Assembly: GCF_008801405.1 (NCBI RefSeq)
Contig: NZ_VZPV01000001.1
Span: 682,001-746,000, forward strand
DNA: 64,000 nt
Origin: Ralstonia insidiosa
Lineage (GTDB): Bacteria; Pseudomonadota; Gammaproteobacteria; Burkholderiales; Burkholderiaceae
Reading direction: 5' to 3'
The notes below the pieces were generated by a model that saw only the letters and a list, made by a program, of their open reading frames with translations, had not been told where the DNA came from and did no database searches. A program made the position numbers and the translations under genes. Positions 9,252-17,668 of this stretch are shown piece by piece (positions within the stretch are counted from its first letter, which is position 1; the number at the start of each line of letters is the position of its first letter).

Positions 9252-9267
9252 TGGCACACCCATTGCA
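9252..9267 (+). promoter_or_regulatory. Sigma-54 promoter of the RNA-repair operon
   Basis: TGGCAC-N5-TTGCA matches the -24/-12 consensus, with GG at 9253-9254 and GC at 9265-9266 at the required spacing. It ends 37 bases before the rsr start. RtcR upstream sites would be expected between 9108 and 9230, but I could not define them by eye. Confidence 0.9.
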
Positions 9268-9304
9268 CTAGAGAAGGCATCAACAACACAACGCGAGATG
9301 CCAA

Positions 9305-10864
9305 ATGGCTAACCAGCAACTGTTCCAGACCTTGCTCGCGAAGACGGTCCAAGCCAATGCGACCGACGCGATCAACCAGGCCGGCGCCCCGGCATATGCG
9401 CTGTCGCCCCAGCACCAGCTGGCGCAACTGGCGATGACGGGCTGCCTGAACCACACCTTTTACGCTTCGGCCGAGACGCAACTGGCCGACGTCCTGCAAC
9501 TGGCGCTGCAAGTGGACGACGCCTTTATCGCCAAGACCGCGGTGTACAGCCGCGAGCGCGGCCTGATGAAGGACATGCCGGCCCTGCTGACCGCTGTGCT
9601 GGCGGCCAAGGGCAGTGCGCTGCTGCCGGCGGTGTTCGGCCGCACGATCGACACCGGCAAGATGCTGCGCAACTTCGTGCAGATCGTGCGCAGCGGCGCC
9701 ACCGGTCGCAAGTCGCTCGGCAGCCGCCCGAAGAAGCTCGTGCAGACGTGGCTGAACACCGCCACGGAAGTGCAGCTGCTGCAGGCCACCGTGGGCAATG
9801 CGCCGTCATTGGCGGATGTCGTGAAGATGGTGCACCCGAAGCCGGCGGAAGCCTGGCGTGCCGCGTTCTTTGCATGGCTGATCGGCAAGCCGCACGACGC
9901 TACACAACTGCCGCCGCTGACGCGTGAGCTGTGTGCCTTCCGCGCCGGTGAGTCGAAGGTGCTGCCGGACGTGCCGTTCCAACTGCTGACCAACGCGCCG
10001 CTGAATGCCGCGCAATGGGCGGTGTTGTCGGAGCGCATGGGTTGGCACGCGCTGCGTATGAGCCTGAACACGCTGGGCCGCCAAGGTGCGTTCAGCCTGC
10101 CGGGCGTGACGAAGCGTGTGGCGGCGCGTTTGGCCGATGCGGCGCAGGTGCGCAAGGCGCGCGTGTATCCGTACCAATTGCTGGCGGCTTACCGTTCAGC
10201 GGTGGATCCGGTGCCGCTGGCGGTGCGTGAAGCGCTGCAGGATGCGCTGGATGCGTCGCTGGCCAACGTGCCGAAGCTGGAGGGCAACGTGGTCGTGTGT
10301 CCGGACGTGTCCGGTTCGATGGGTAGCCCGGTAACGGGCTGGCGTCAGGGCGCGACTTCGGTTGTGCGCTGTATCGACGTGGCTGCGCTGGTGGCCGCCG
10401 CCATCCTGCGCTCGCATCCGAGGGCACGTGTGCTGCCGTTCGAGCAGCGTGTGGTGGACGTGCGCCTGAACGCCCGCGATTCAGTGATGACCAATGCCGA
10501 CAAGCTGGCGGCCATCGGCGGTGGTGGTACCAACTGCTCGGCGCCGCTGGCCAAGCTGGTGGCAGAGCGCGCCAAGGTCGATGTGGTGATCCTGGTGTCG
10601 GACAACGAATCCTGGGTCGATGCCACGCGTCACGGCGCAACGCAAACGATGCTCCAGTGGGACTTGCTGAAGCTGCGTAACCCGCAAGCCAAGCTGGTCT
10701 GCATCGATCTGCAGCCGTATGGCACGACGCAGGCGATGGAGCGTGAGGACATCCTCAACGTCGGCGGTTTTGGCGATGCGGTGTTCGACGTGATCGCGCA
10801 GTTTGCGTCTGGCAGTTTTGGCGCTGGCCACTGGGTCGAGGCCATCGAGGCGACGGTGCTGTAG
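9305..10864 (+). CDS. rsr: Rsr, TROVE-domain Ro60 homologue
   Basis: 519-aa RNA-binding protein. The N-terminal TROVE HEAT-repeat ring (about 1-320) is followed by a von Willebrand A domain with a MIDAS motif D-V-S-G-S (Asp334, Ser336, Ser338). Ro60 proteins bind Y RNAs on the outside of the ring and misfolded or broken RNA ends in the centre. First gene after the sigma-54 promoter, followed directly by two Y RNA-like sequences and rtcB, the arrangement known from Salmonella (rsr-yrlBA-rtcBA). ATG 9305 gives M-A-N-Q-Q-L and the expected length; the ribosome site is weak. Confidence 0.93.
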   Translation: MANQQLFQTLLAKTVQANATDAINQAGAPAYALSPQHQLAQLAMTGCLNHTFYASAETQLADVLQLALQVDDAFIAKTAVYSRERGLMKDMPALLTAVLAAKGSALLPAVFGRTIDTGKMLRNFVQIVRSGATGRKSLGSRPKKLVQTWLNTATEVQLLQATVGNAPSLADVVKMVHPKPAEAWRAAFFAWLIGKPHDATQLPPLTRELCAFRAGESKVLPDVPFQLLTNAPLNAAQWAVLSERMGWHALRMSLNTLGRQGAFSLPGVTKRVAARLADAAQVRKARVYPYQLLAAYRSAVDPVPLAVREALQDALDASLANVPKLEGNVVVCPDVSGSMGSPVTGWRQGATSVVRCIDVAALVAAAILRSHPRARVLPFEQRVVDVRLNARDSVMTNADKLAAIGGGGTNCSAPLAKLVAERAKVDVVILVSDNESWVDATRHGATQTMLQWDLLKLRNPQAKLVCIDLQPYGTTQAMEREDILNVGGFGDAVFDVIAQFASGSFGAGHWVEAIEATVL

Positions 10865-10935
10865 GCCGTCTTGGGATGAGCAACAACGTTTTACCGGCGC
10901 GTCACGAATGCTGAAGAGCTTGTCCTGACGCGCCA

Positions 10936-11037
10936 GGTGCGAATGCCTGCGGGTGTACATCGGTATCCAGTCGGTTCGAACCCGACCCGCGCGAAAGCGT
11001 GAGACCACTCGCTCCCCTAGTCGCACCACCTTTTTTT
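10936..11037 (+). ncRNA. Y RNA 1 (reduced tRNA-like module, ends at T-run)
   Basis: Closing stem GGTGCGA (10936-10942) pairs perfectly with TCGCACC (11021-11027). After an internal loop, a second helix pairs GCGGGTG (10949-10955) with CACTCGC (11006-11012). Inside is a perfect tRNA T-arm: GTCGG (10970-10974), loop TTCGAAC, CCGAC (10982-10986), followed by a 5-bp stem capped by a GAAA tetraloop (10988-11001). A D-arm is missing. Seven Ts (11031-11037) follow the closing stem and can end transcription. It sits between rsr and rtcB, and its 5' strand shares GCGAATGCC with the second copy. Exact ends are not known. Confidence 0.8.
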
Positions 11038-11038
11038 C

Positions 11039-11163
11039 CGGCGAATGCCGGCGGAACTACATCCTGTCACGATCGAGGTCGCGGGTTCGAATCCCGTCGG
11101 TCCCAAATCAGGGGGACCGTAGCTCAGTGGATAGAGCGCGTGTTTCGCCAACTTTAGTCGCCG
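11039..11163 (+). ncRNA. Y RNA 2, YrlA-like, with circularly permuted tRNA module
   Basis: Closing stem CGGCGA (11039-11044) pairs with TCGCCG (11158-11163); inner helix GGCGGAA (11050-11056) pairs with TTTCGCC (11143-11149). The module then follows tRNA elements in permuted order: CACG (11068-11071) pairs with CGTG (11139-11142) like an anticodon stem; T-arm GCGGG-TTCGAAT-CCCGT (11081-11097); acceptor 3' strand CGGTCCC (11098-11104); 8-nt loop; acceptor 5' strand GGGACCG (11113-11119); D-arm with GCTC/GAGC (11122-11137). The Ro-binding stem thus replaces the anticodon loop. Bacterial YrlA RNAs are known to mimic tRNA in this way. There is no CCA and no anticodon, so it is not a tRNA gene. 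Confidence 0.87.
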
Positions 11164-11241
11164 ACCCCAATGCAACGCCCGGTGTCACTGCCAATGCGAC
11201 ATCGGGCCCCATAATGAAAAGAACGGAAGCAACGAAAGATC

Positions 11242-12456
11242 ATGAGCAAGTACAACACTCTCCACGTTGAAAACGGCGCCGACATCAAGCTCTGGACCAA
11301 CGGCGTGCCAGTGGAAGACGACGCCCGCAAGCAACTGATGAACACGGCCAAGATGCCGTTCATCTTCAAGCACCTGGCGGTGATGCCGGACGTGCACCTG
11401 GGTAAGGGTTCGACCATCGGCAGCGTGATTCCGACCGAGGGTGCGATCATTCCGGCCGCCGTGGGTGTGGATATCGGCTGTGGAATGATGGCCGCGCGTA
11501 CGACGTTGACGGCCGCAGACCTGCCGGACAACCTGCACGGCCTGCGTAGCGCCATCGAGGCAGCAGTGCCGCACGGCCGTACGCAAGGTCCGCGCGACAA
11601 GGGCGCCTGGAACACGCCGCCGGAAACCGTCGACGCGATGTGGGGCGAGTTGGTCGACGGTTTCAAGCGCATCACCGACAAGTACCCGAAGCTGAACAAG
11701 ACGAACAACCACAAGCACCTGGGAACGCTGGGGACCGGTAACCACTTCATCGAGGTCTGCCTGGATGAAGAGCAGCGCGTCTGGTTCATGCTGCACTCGG
11801 GTTCGCGCGGCGTGGGGAACGCCATCGGCAACTTGTTCATTGAACTGGCACAGGCCGATATGCGACAGCACATCGCCAACCTGCCGGACCGCGACCTGGC
11901 CTACTTTGAAGAAGGCAGCCAGCACTTTGACGATTATGTTGAGGCCGTTGGCTGGGCGCAGGACTACGCGCGCCGCAACCGCGCCACGATGATGCAGAAC
12001 GTGATCGCGGCCGCGCGCAAGGTCATCACCAAGCCGTTCGCGGCGGACGTGGAAGCGGTGAACTGTCACCACAACTACGTGCAGCGCGAAACCCACTTCG
12101 GCCGCGATGTGCTGGTGACGCGTAAGGGTGCGGTGTCGGCACAGAAGGGGCAGCTCGGGATCATTCCGGGTTCGATGGGGGCGAAGAGCTTCATCGTGCG
12201 CGGGCTGGGTAACGAAGAGGCCTTCTGCTCGTGCAGCCACGGTGCGGGCCGTACGATGAGCCGCACGCAGGCCAAGAAGCGTTTCACGGTCGATGACCAG
12301 ATTCGTGCCACGGCCCACGTGGAATGCCGTAAGGACGCTGACGTGATCGACGAGATCCCGATGGCGTACAAGGACATCGACCACGTGATGGCCGCGCAGG
12401 CGGACCTGGTGGAGATCGTGCATACGCTGCGCCAGGTGGTGTGTGTGAAGGGATAA
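11242..12456 (+). CDS. rtcB: RtcB, 3'-phosphate RNA ligase
   Basis: 404-aa GTP- and Mn-dependent ligase that joins RNA 2',3'-cyclic phosphate or 3'-phosphate ends to 5'-OH ends. Metal-site motif V-G-V-D-I-G-C-G-M places Asp77 and Cys80. G-T-G-N-H-F-I-E and H-S-G-S-R-G follow, and the guanylylated His lies in C-S-H-G-A-G-R (His333). All key residues of the E. coli enzyme appear present. It lies 78 bases after Y RNA 2, in the same operon as rsr and rtcA. Confidence 0.97.
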   Translation: MSKYNTLHVENGADIKLWTNGVPVEDDARKQLMNTAKMPFIFKHLAVMPDVHLGKGSTIGSVIPTEGAIIPAAVGVDIGCGMMAARTTLTAADLPDNLHGLRSAIEAAVPHGRTQGPRDKGAWNTPPETVDAMWGELVDGFKRITDKYPKLNKTNNHKHLGTLGTGNHFIEVCLDEEQRVWFMLHSGSRGVGNAIGNLFIELAQADMRQHIANLPDRDLAYFEEGSQHFDDYVEAVGWAQDYARRNRATMMQNVIAAARKVITKPFAADVEAVNCHHNYVQRETHFGRDVLVTRKGAVSAQKGQLGIIPGSMGAKSFIVRGLGNEEAFCSCSHGAGRTMSRTQAKKRFTVDDQIRATAHVECRKDADVIDEIPMAYKDIDHVMAAQADLVEIVHTLRQVVCVKG

Positions 12457-12547
12457 GCTCGCGCTTCGCCCTTTGCCTGCCGCGGGCACGGTGGATTTTC
12501 GTCGTGCCCGACTGCGTTTTGTGCAACAAGAACAACAAGTGAACACC

Positions 12548-13357
12548 ATGACGTTTCTGTATTCCCACCCCGTCTCCGACGCCATCCGCGAGCGTGTGCT
12601 GGCGGAACTCAGCAGCATCGAGCAGCAGCACGACGTTCGTGTCTTGTTCGCCTGCGAATCCGGCAGCCGCGGCTGGGGCTTTGCCTCGCCCGACAGCGAC
12701 TATGACGTGCGCTTCGTCTACGTGCATCAGCCCGAGTGGTACCTGCGCGTCGAGCCGCAGCGCGATGTGATCGAACTGCCGATCAGCGATGAGCTGGACA
12801 TCTCTGGCTGGGAGCTGCGCAAGGCGCTGCAGCTGATGCACCGCTCCAACCCGACGTTGCTGGAGTGGCTCGCGTCGCCCGTGGTGTATCGCCAGGACGC
12901 GGCGCTGGCCGAGCGTATGCGCACGCTCGCGCCGACGTTCTTCTCCGAGCGCAAGGGGCGCTGGCATTACGTGTCAATGGCGGCGAAGAACTTTCGCGGC
13001 TATCTGCAGGGCGAGACCGTGCGCATGAAGAAGTATCTGTACGTGCTGCGTCCGCTGCTGGCCGCACAGTGGATCGACGAAGGGCGTGGCATCCCGCCGA
13101 TGCGCTTTGCCGATCTGGCTGACGTGATGGTGAAAGACATCGCATTGCGTGACGAGATCAACCAGTTGCTGGCGATCAAGATGGAATCCGGCGAGGCCGA
13201 ATACGGCGCACGCTTTCCGCGCATTCACGCCTTTATCGAACAGGCACTGGCGCAGGAAGACGTGCCGGCCGATTTCCGCCAGGCCACGGGCAACCCGACA
13301 GCGCTGGACGCGTTCCTCTACGACACCGTGTTGACGCGCACCCCCTGTACAACCTGA
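12548..13357 (+). CDS. RlaP-type nucleotidyltransferase of the RNA-repair operon
   Basis: 269-aa DNA polymerase beta-superfamily nucleotidyltransferase. The active-site signature G-S-R-G-W-G-F-A-S-P-D-S-D-Y-D-V-R is at 39-55, with the metal-binding acidic pair Asp51 and Asp53. The protein fits the RlaP family (RNA ligase-associated pol beta), which occurs beside RNA ligases and is thought to add or process nucleotides at damaged RNA ends. It lies between rtcB and rtcA, which supports that role. Start ATG 12548 (M-T-F-L-Y); an in-frame start at 12473 adds an Arg-rich stretch without support. The ribosome site is weak, as for rtcA. Confidence 0.85.
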   Translation: MTFLYSHPVSDAIRERVLAELSSIEQQHDVRVLFACESGSRGWGFASPDSDYDVRFVYVHQPEWYLRVEPQRDVIELPISDELDISGWELRKALQLMHRSNPTLLEWLASPVVYRQDAALAERMRTLAPTFFSERKGRWHYVSMAAKNFRGYLQGETVRMKKYLYVLRPLLAAQWIDEGRGIPPMRFADLADVMVKDIALRDEINQLLAIKMESGEAEYGARFPRIHAFIEQALAQEDVPADFRQATGNPTALDAFLYDTVLTRTPCTT

Positions 13358-13404
13358 CGCGCACCCAATCTGGCGGGTGCGCAAACGAACAAGAAGAACA
13401 AACC

Positions 13405-14460
13405 ATGAACACCCAACTGCAGTTTCAATCGCAACCCGCCACCTGCATCGAACTCGATGGCGCGCAGGGCGAGGGCGGCGGACAAATCCTACGTACGGCA
13501 CTCACCCTGTCGATGCTGACTGGCACGCCGTTCCAGATCGACAACATTCGCGCCAAGCGTTCCAAGCCTGGTCTGCTGCGCCAGCATTTGACCGCTGTGC
13601 AGGCGGCCAAGGAGATCAGCGGCGCCACCGTGGAAGGCGCAGAAGCAGGCTCGCAGACGCTGCGCTTCACGCCCGGCGCCATCCGTGGTGGCGACTACCG
13701 TTTCGCCATCGGCACGGCCGGCAGCTGCACGCTGGTGCTGCAGACCATCCTGCCCGCGCTGTGGTTTGCCGATGCGCCGAGCACCGTGTCGGTCAGTGGT
13801 GGCACGCACAACCGCGCCGCGCCGCCGGTTGATTTCCTCATCCGCGCGTGGCTGCCGCTGGTCGCCCGCATGGGCGTGACGCAGACGCTCGCGCTCAAGC
13901 GCCACGGCTTCTACCCAGCCGGTGGCGGCGAGGTACAGGCGACGATTACGCCGTGCGCAGGCCCGCTGCGTGCGCTGCATCTGACCGAGCGCGGCGCGCA
14001 ACAGGCGCTGCGTGCCGAAGGCATCGTTGCAGGTGTGCGCGGCGGCGTAGCGCGGCGCGAGCTGGACATGCTGGGTCGCCTCGTGCCCGGCGTTGATGGC
14101 ACCGTGCGTGATCTCGGCAATGCAGAAGGTCCCGGTAATGCGCTCGTGCTCGACATCGTGCACGAGCATGTCACCGAGGTGTTGACGGGCTTTGGCGAGC
14201 GCGGTGTGACGGCCGAGACCATCGGCAAGGACGTCGCCCATGCAGCACTGCGCTACTTGCAAAGCGCAGCGGCGGTGGACGAATACCTTGCCGATCAGCT
14301 CGTGTTGCCGATGGCGCTGGCCGGTGCCGGCAGCCTCACCGCGGTGGCGACTTCGTCGCATCTGCTGACCAACCTCAGCGTGATTGAGAAGTTCTTGCCG
14401 GTAGCGTTTGATGTGGAGACCGTCGGGCCGGGTGCGCCTGTTCTGGTGCGCGTGCTGTAG
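13405..14460 (+). CDS. rtcA: RtcA, RNA 3'-terminal phosphate cyclase
   Basis: 351-aa enzyme that turns RNA 3'-phosphate ends into 2',3'-cyclic phosphates with ATP, feeding RtcB. The N-terminal E-G-G-G-Q-I-L-R-T signature is present, and the adenylated His is in S-S-H-L-L-T-N (His319). Length agrees with the family (about 340 aa). Last gene of the operon; a strong hairpin follows. Confidence 0.96.
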   Translation: MNTQLQFQSQPATCIELDGAQGEGGGQILRTALTLSMLTGTPFQIDNIRAKRSKPGLLRQHLTAVQAAKEISGATVEGAEAGSQTLRFTPGAIRGGDYRFAIGTAGSCTLVLQTILPALWFADAPSTVSVSGGTHNRAAPPVDFLIRAWLPLVARMGVTQTLALKRHGFYPAGGGEVQATITPCAGPLRALHLTERGAQQALRAEGIVAGVRGGVARRELDMLGRLVPGVDGTVRDLGNAEGPGNALVLDIVHEHVTEVLTGFGERGVTAETIGKDVAHAALRYLQSAAAVDEYLADQLVLPMALAGAGSLTAVATSSHLLTNLSVIEKFLPVAFDVETVGPGAPVLVRVL

Positions 14461-14494
14461 CGCGCGCCGCCAATGGCCCGTTCGCCAATAAGGT

Positions 14495-14534
14495 AACGCC
14501 CGCACGGGCCATCGACCTGCGGGCGTTCTTGTTT
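14495..14534 (+). terminator. Terminator after rtcA
   Basis: AACGCCCGCA (14495-14504) pairs perfectly with TGCGGGCGTT (14518-14527), followed by a T-rich CTTGTTT. It lies between the convergent rtcA and VOC genes and may serve both. Confidence 0.75.
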
Positions 14535-14538
14535 GCAC

Positions 14539-14892
14539 CTAGCGATGCGCCAGGATGTTGACCACATTCCCGAACGGATCGCGCACATGGAAGCGCCGCA
14601 CGCCCCACGGCTCATCCACGAGCGGGTAGACGATCTCTAGGCCCAGCGACAGGGCGCGGGCATGCACGGCATCGGCGTCATCCACCTCAATGGACAGCGC
14701 CGGCACCGGGGTGCCCGAGCCGCCCTCGGTGGCGATGCTGACCTGCGGCGCCATCGTGGCATGGGTGTCGGCAAAGGTGACGATCCAGCCGTGGTCCATC
14801 ACGGCTTCCAGGCCGAGCAGGTCGGCATAGAACGCGCGGGCGCGCGCCGGGTCGGGGGCATGCAGGTTGGGGACGATGCGTCGGACGGCCAT
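14539..14892 (-). CDS. VOC (glyoxalase/bleomycin-resistance) family protein
   Basis: 117-aa vicinal-oxygen-chelate protein with R-I-V-P-N-L, A-R-A-F-Y-A-D-L-L-G and the C-terminal F-H-V-R-D-P-F-G-N-V-V-N-I typical of single-domain glyoxalase-fold proteins. Substrate cannot be told. The start at 14892 has an AGGAG ribosome site. A much longer in-frame extension (to 16278) lies antisense to the aminotransferase gene and is rejected. Confidence 0.85.
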   Translation of the reverse strand: MAVRRIVPNLHAPDPARARAFYADLLGLEAVMDHGWIVTFADTHATMAPQVSIATEGGSGTPVPALSIEVDDADAVHARALSLGLEIVYPLVDEPWGVRRFHVRDPFGNVVNILAHR

Positions 14893-15027
14893 GCTGCGCT
14901 CCTGTCTGGGGTGGACGGAAATGGACTGCGGCATTGTAGTCAGCCTTGTGATGGCTTGTTCGCATGCAGGGCCGGCGCACATCACGTAAAGTGGCGGGCA
15001 CTCGAACCATATAGAGACACGCACGCC

Positions 15028-16236
15028 ATGGATTTCCTGCAATCGCTGCTGGCCCCGCGCCTGCAAAACGTTGAAACCTCTGCCATTCGCGAACTCTTCA
15101 AGGTGCTCGGCAAGCCGGGCCTGATCTCGTTTGCCGGCGGCTTTCCGGATTCGGCCCTGTTTGACGTGGAAGGCCTGAAGGCCGCTGCCGACAGCGCACT
15201 CACCGCTGATGCCGCCCGCGCACTGCAGTACGGCGCCACCGAGGGCTTCGAACCCCTGCGCGAGGCCATCGTCACGTTGATGAAGGCGCGCGGCGTCAAC
15301 ATCGTCAACACCGACATCCTGGTCACCACCGGCTCGCAGCAAGGTCTGGACCTCCTGGGCAAGGTGCTGATCGGCGAGGGCGACACGGTGCTGGTGGAAG
15401 CGCCGACCTTCCTGGCCGCCATCCAGGCGTTCAAGCTGTACGGCGCCAAGGTGGCCGGCGTGCCGACCGACGCCGATGGCCTGGATGTGGATGCGCTGGA
15501 AAAGACGCTGGCCACCAGCAAGCCGAAGTTCCTCTACGTGATCCCCAACTTCGGCAACCCCAACGGCGCGCTGATGAGCCTGGAGCGCCGTCAGCGCCTG
15601 CTGCAACTGGCCGTGCGTCACAACCTGCTGATCGTCGAAGACGACCCGTACGGCGAGCTGTACTTCGATGCACCGCCGCCACCGTCGCTGTATGCGCTGT
15701 CCCAGCAGACTGAAGGGGCGCAGGGCCGCGTGGTCTACCTGGGTAGTCTGTCGAAGGTGATGGCGCCGGGGCTGCGCGTGGGCTGGATGATTGCCCCGCC
15801 GCTGCTGCTGGGCAACGCCGTCATGGTCAAGCAGTTTGCCGATGCGCACACCTCCACGTTTGCACAGGCCACGGCGGCCGCCTACCTGCGCAGCAACCGC
15901 CTGGACGCTGTGCTGCCGCGCACGCGCGCTGCCTACGCCGAGCGTGCACACGCCATGGCCAATGGCCTGCGCGCGCTGCTGCCCGAGAGCGAACTGACTT
16001 TCAACCGCCCGCGCGGCGGCATGTTCCTGTGGGGCCGCCTGCCGGGCCGCAACGCCGCGGATGTGGCCAAGATCGCCATCGAGCGCGGTGTGGCCTTCGT
16101 GCCGGGGGCGGCGTTCTACGCGGTCGATCCGGACCGCTCGACGCTGCGCCTGTCGTACGCCACCTCGTCGCTCGCGCAGGTGGAAGAGGGCATTGCCAAG
16201 CTGGCAGGTGCTATCCGCGAACTGCCCGTCGCCTGA
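15028..16236 (+). CDS. PLP-dependent aminotransferase (class I, LysN/MocR-like)
   Basis: 402-aa fold-type I aminotransferase. The PLP-binding Lys lies in S-L-S-K-V-M-A-P-G-L-R-V-G-W (Lys243), with N-F-G-N-P-N-G and D-D-P-Y-G-E-L motifs upstream, typical of the 2-aminoadipate/valine-pyruvate-like group. There is no GntR domain, so it is an enzyme rather than a MocR regulator. ATG 15028 gives M-D-F-L-Q-S; the longer in-frame ORF from 14662 overlaps the VOC gene on the other strand. Substrate not determined. Confidence 0.87.
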   Translation: MDFLQSLLAPRLQNVETSAIRELFKVLGKPGLISFAGGFPDSALFDVEGLKAAADSALTADAARALQYGATEGFEPLREAIVTLMKARGVNIVNTDILVTTGSQQGLDLLGKVLIGEGDTVLVEAPTFLAAIQAFKLYGAKVAGVPTDADGLDVDALEKTLATSKPKFLYVIPNFGNPNGALMSLERRQRLLQLAVRHNLLIVEDDPYGELYFDAPPPPSLYALSQQTEGAQGRVVYLGSLSKVMAPGLRVGWMIAPPLLLGNAVMVKQFADAHTSTFAQATAAAYLRSNRLDAVLPRTRAAYAERAHAMANGLRALLPESELTFNRPRGGMFLWGRLPGRNAADVAKIAIERGVAFVPGAAFYAVDPDRSTLRLSYATSSLAQVEEGIAKLAGAIRELPVA

Positions 16237-16410
16237 TCGTCTGATGATCTGACCGGCGGCAGGTGAGGGCGCGGGCAACGATGCCAGTGCACCTCACCGA
16301 TTTGGCCTGTTCCCGCCAGGCCCACCCATCCATGAAGAAGCCACCGCGCAGACGCTGCACGCGATGGTGGCCGAGGGCGCGATGCCGCCGCGGGCGCCGC
16401 CCGGTGGCCA

Positions 16411-17607
16411 TCAATGGGCAGCGGACGTGGCGGTCTGCTCCTCAGTCTGCGCCGGCTCATGACGGCCACCCCGCCGCCACACCACCACCGCCACCACGTG
16501 ACACCCGGCCGCCGCCCAACCGAGCATGCCTGGGCCTCCGTGGGCCAATGCCAGCGCCCCCACGCTCGACCCCAGCGCAATCCCCACATACACCGCCGAG
16601 GCATGCAGCGACAGCGTGATCGGCGACACGTCGGGCGCTAGGCGGATCAGCCGCGTTGCCTGCGCCGGCCCGAAGCCCCAGCCCGCCATGCCCCACAGCA
16701 CAACTGCACCGATGGCGACAGCGCCTGCAACCGTGCCATGCAGCACCTGAGCCGATAGCGACAACACCGAGAACGCCAGCACGATGCCCACGCTGCTTAC
16801 GGCCAGCACGCGCGCCACGCCCGCCCGGTCCGTCATGTGCCCGCCCAGGCCCGTGCCCAGCGCAGCAAAACTGCCCACCAGAAACAACACGATGCCCACG
16901 TGCTGCGGCGCAAAGCCCAACCCCTGCACAAAGAACGGCGCGACATACGTATAGAACGTGAAGCCGCCCGCCGCCCACAGTGCCGACACGGCCAGTGCGC
17001 CCAGCATGCCGGGCCTACGCGCCACGCTCAGGCGCTGCGCCAGCGTGGTCACGCTGTGCGGCAGGGCGCGCGGCAAGCCGAAGGCGAGGCCCGCGGTTGC
17101 CAGCGCAGACAGCACGCCGCACGCCACGAAGGTCGAGCGCCAGTCGCCTTGCGCGGCAATCCACGCGCCCAGCGGCACCCCCAGCGCCACCGCCACCGTG
17201 CCGCCACCCGTGATGATGGCGAGCGCCGTGCCGCTGCGCGCTGCCGATACCAGCGAGGTCGCCACCGCATTGGCGGTTGGCAGGAACACGCCTGCGGCCA
17301 GCGCCAGCAGCACACGCGCCGCCATCAACTGCCCGAAGCCGTGCGCACTGGCGGCCAGCAGGTTGCCTGCCGCAAAGATGGCCAGCGCGCCGATCAGCAC
17401 GCGGCGCCGGTCAACGTTGCCCAGCAGCGTCGCCATCACGGGCGAGCCCACGGCGTACGTCACGGCAAACACGGTGACGAGTTGCCCCGCCGCCGGCACG
17501 CTCACCCCCAGTTCAGCGGCGAGCGTCGGCAGCAGGCCGGCGATCATGAATCCTTCGGTGCCGATGGCGAACGCGCCCAGGCACAACCACCACAGCGATG
17601 CCGGCAT
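16411..17607 (-). CDS. MFS transporter (DHA1-type drug or sugar efflux)
   Basis: 398-aa major facilitator protein with 12 predicted membrane segments. Motif A-like residues lie in the loop after segment 2 (G-N-V-D-R-R-R-V-L) and G-G-H-M-T-D-R-A-G marks the mid-protein repeat. The pattern fits the AraJ/NepI/Cml group of exporters. The substrate is not predictable. A GST gene lies upstream on the same strand, 61 bases away, which would suit a detoxification pair. Confidence 0.85.
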   Translation of the reverse strand: MPASLWWLCLGAFAIGTEGFMIAGLLPTLAAELGVSVPAAGQLVTVFAVTYAVGSPVMATLLGNVDRRRVLIGALAIFAAGNLLAASAHGFGQLMAARVLLALAAGVFLPTANAVATSLVSAARSGTALAIITGGGTVAVALGVPLGAWIAAQGDWRSTFVACGVLSALATAGLAFGLPRALPHSVTTLAQRLSVARRPGMLGALAVSALWAAGGFTFYTYVAPFFVQGLGFAPQHVGIVLFLVGSFAALGTGLGGHMTDRAGVARVLAVSSVGIVLAFSVLSLSAQVLHGTVAGAVAIGAVVLWGMAGWGFGPAQATRLIRLAPDVSPITLSLHASAVYVGIALGSSVGALALAHGGPGMLGWAAAGCHVVAVVVWRRGGRHEPAQTEEQTATSAAH

Positions 17608-17668
17608 GGTCGGCTCCTGTCAGAAGAGGAAAGCAGAGAGGGGGGCGGAGCGTGTGGCTCCGCAGGGA

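Noticed and set aside
11081..11137. Apparent tRNA halves (T-arm then D-arm)
   Set aside because: The order is permuted, there is no anticodon loop or CCA, and the ends pair into a Y RNA stem. It is called as a Y RNA, not as two broken tRNA genes.
14539..16278. 579-aa minus-strand open frame
   Set aside because: Only its last 117 residues are a real VOC protein with a ribosome site at 14892. The rest is antisense to the aminotransferase gene and has the His/Arg/Gln-rich look of a shadow frame in high-GC DNA.
16237..16410. Possible gene remnant between the aminotransferase and MFS genes
   Set aside because: The plus strand reads G-L-F-P-P-G-P-P-I-H-E-E-A-T-A-Q-T-L-H-A-M-V, which looks protein-like, but there is no start, no recognisable family and the stretch is short.
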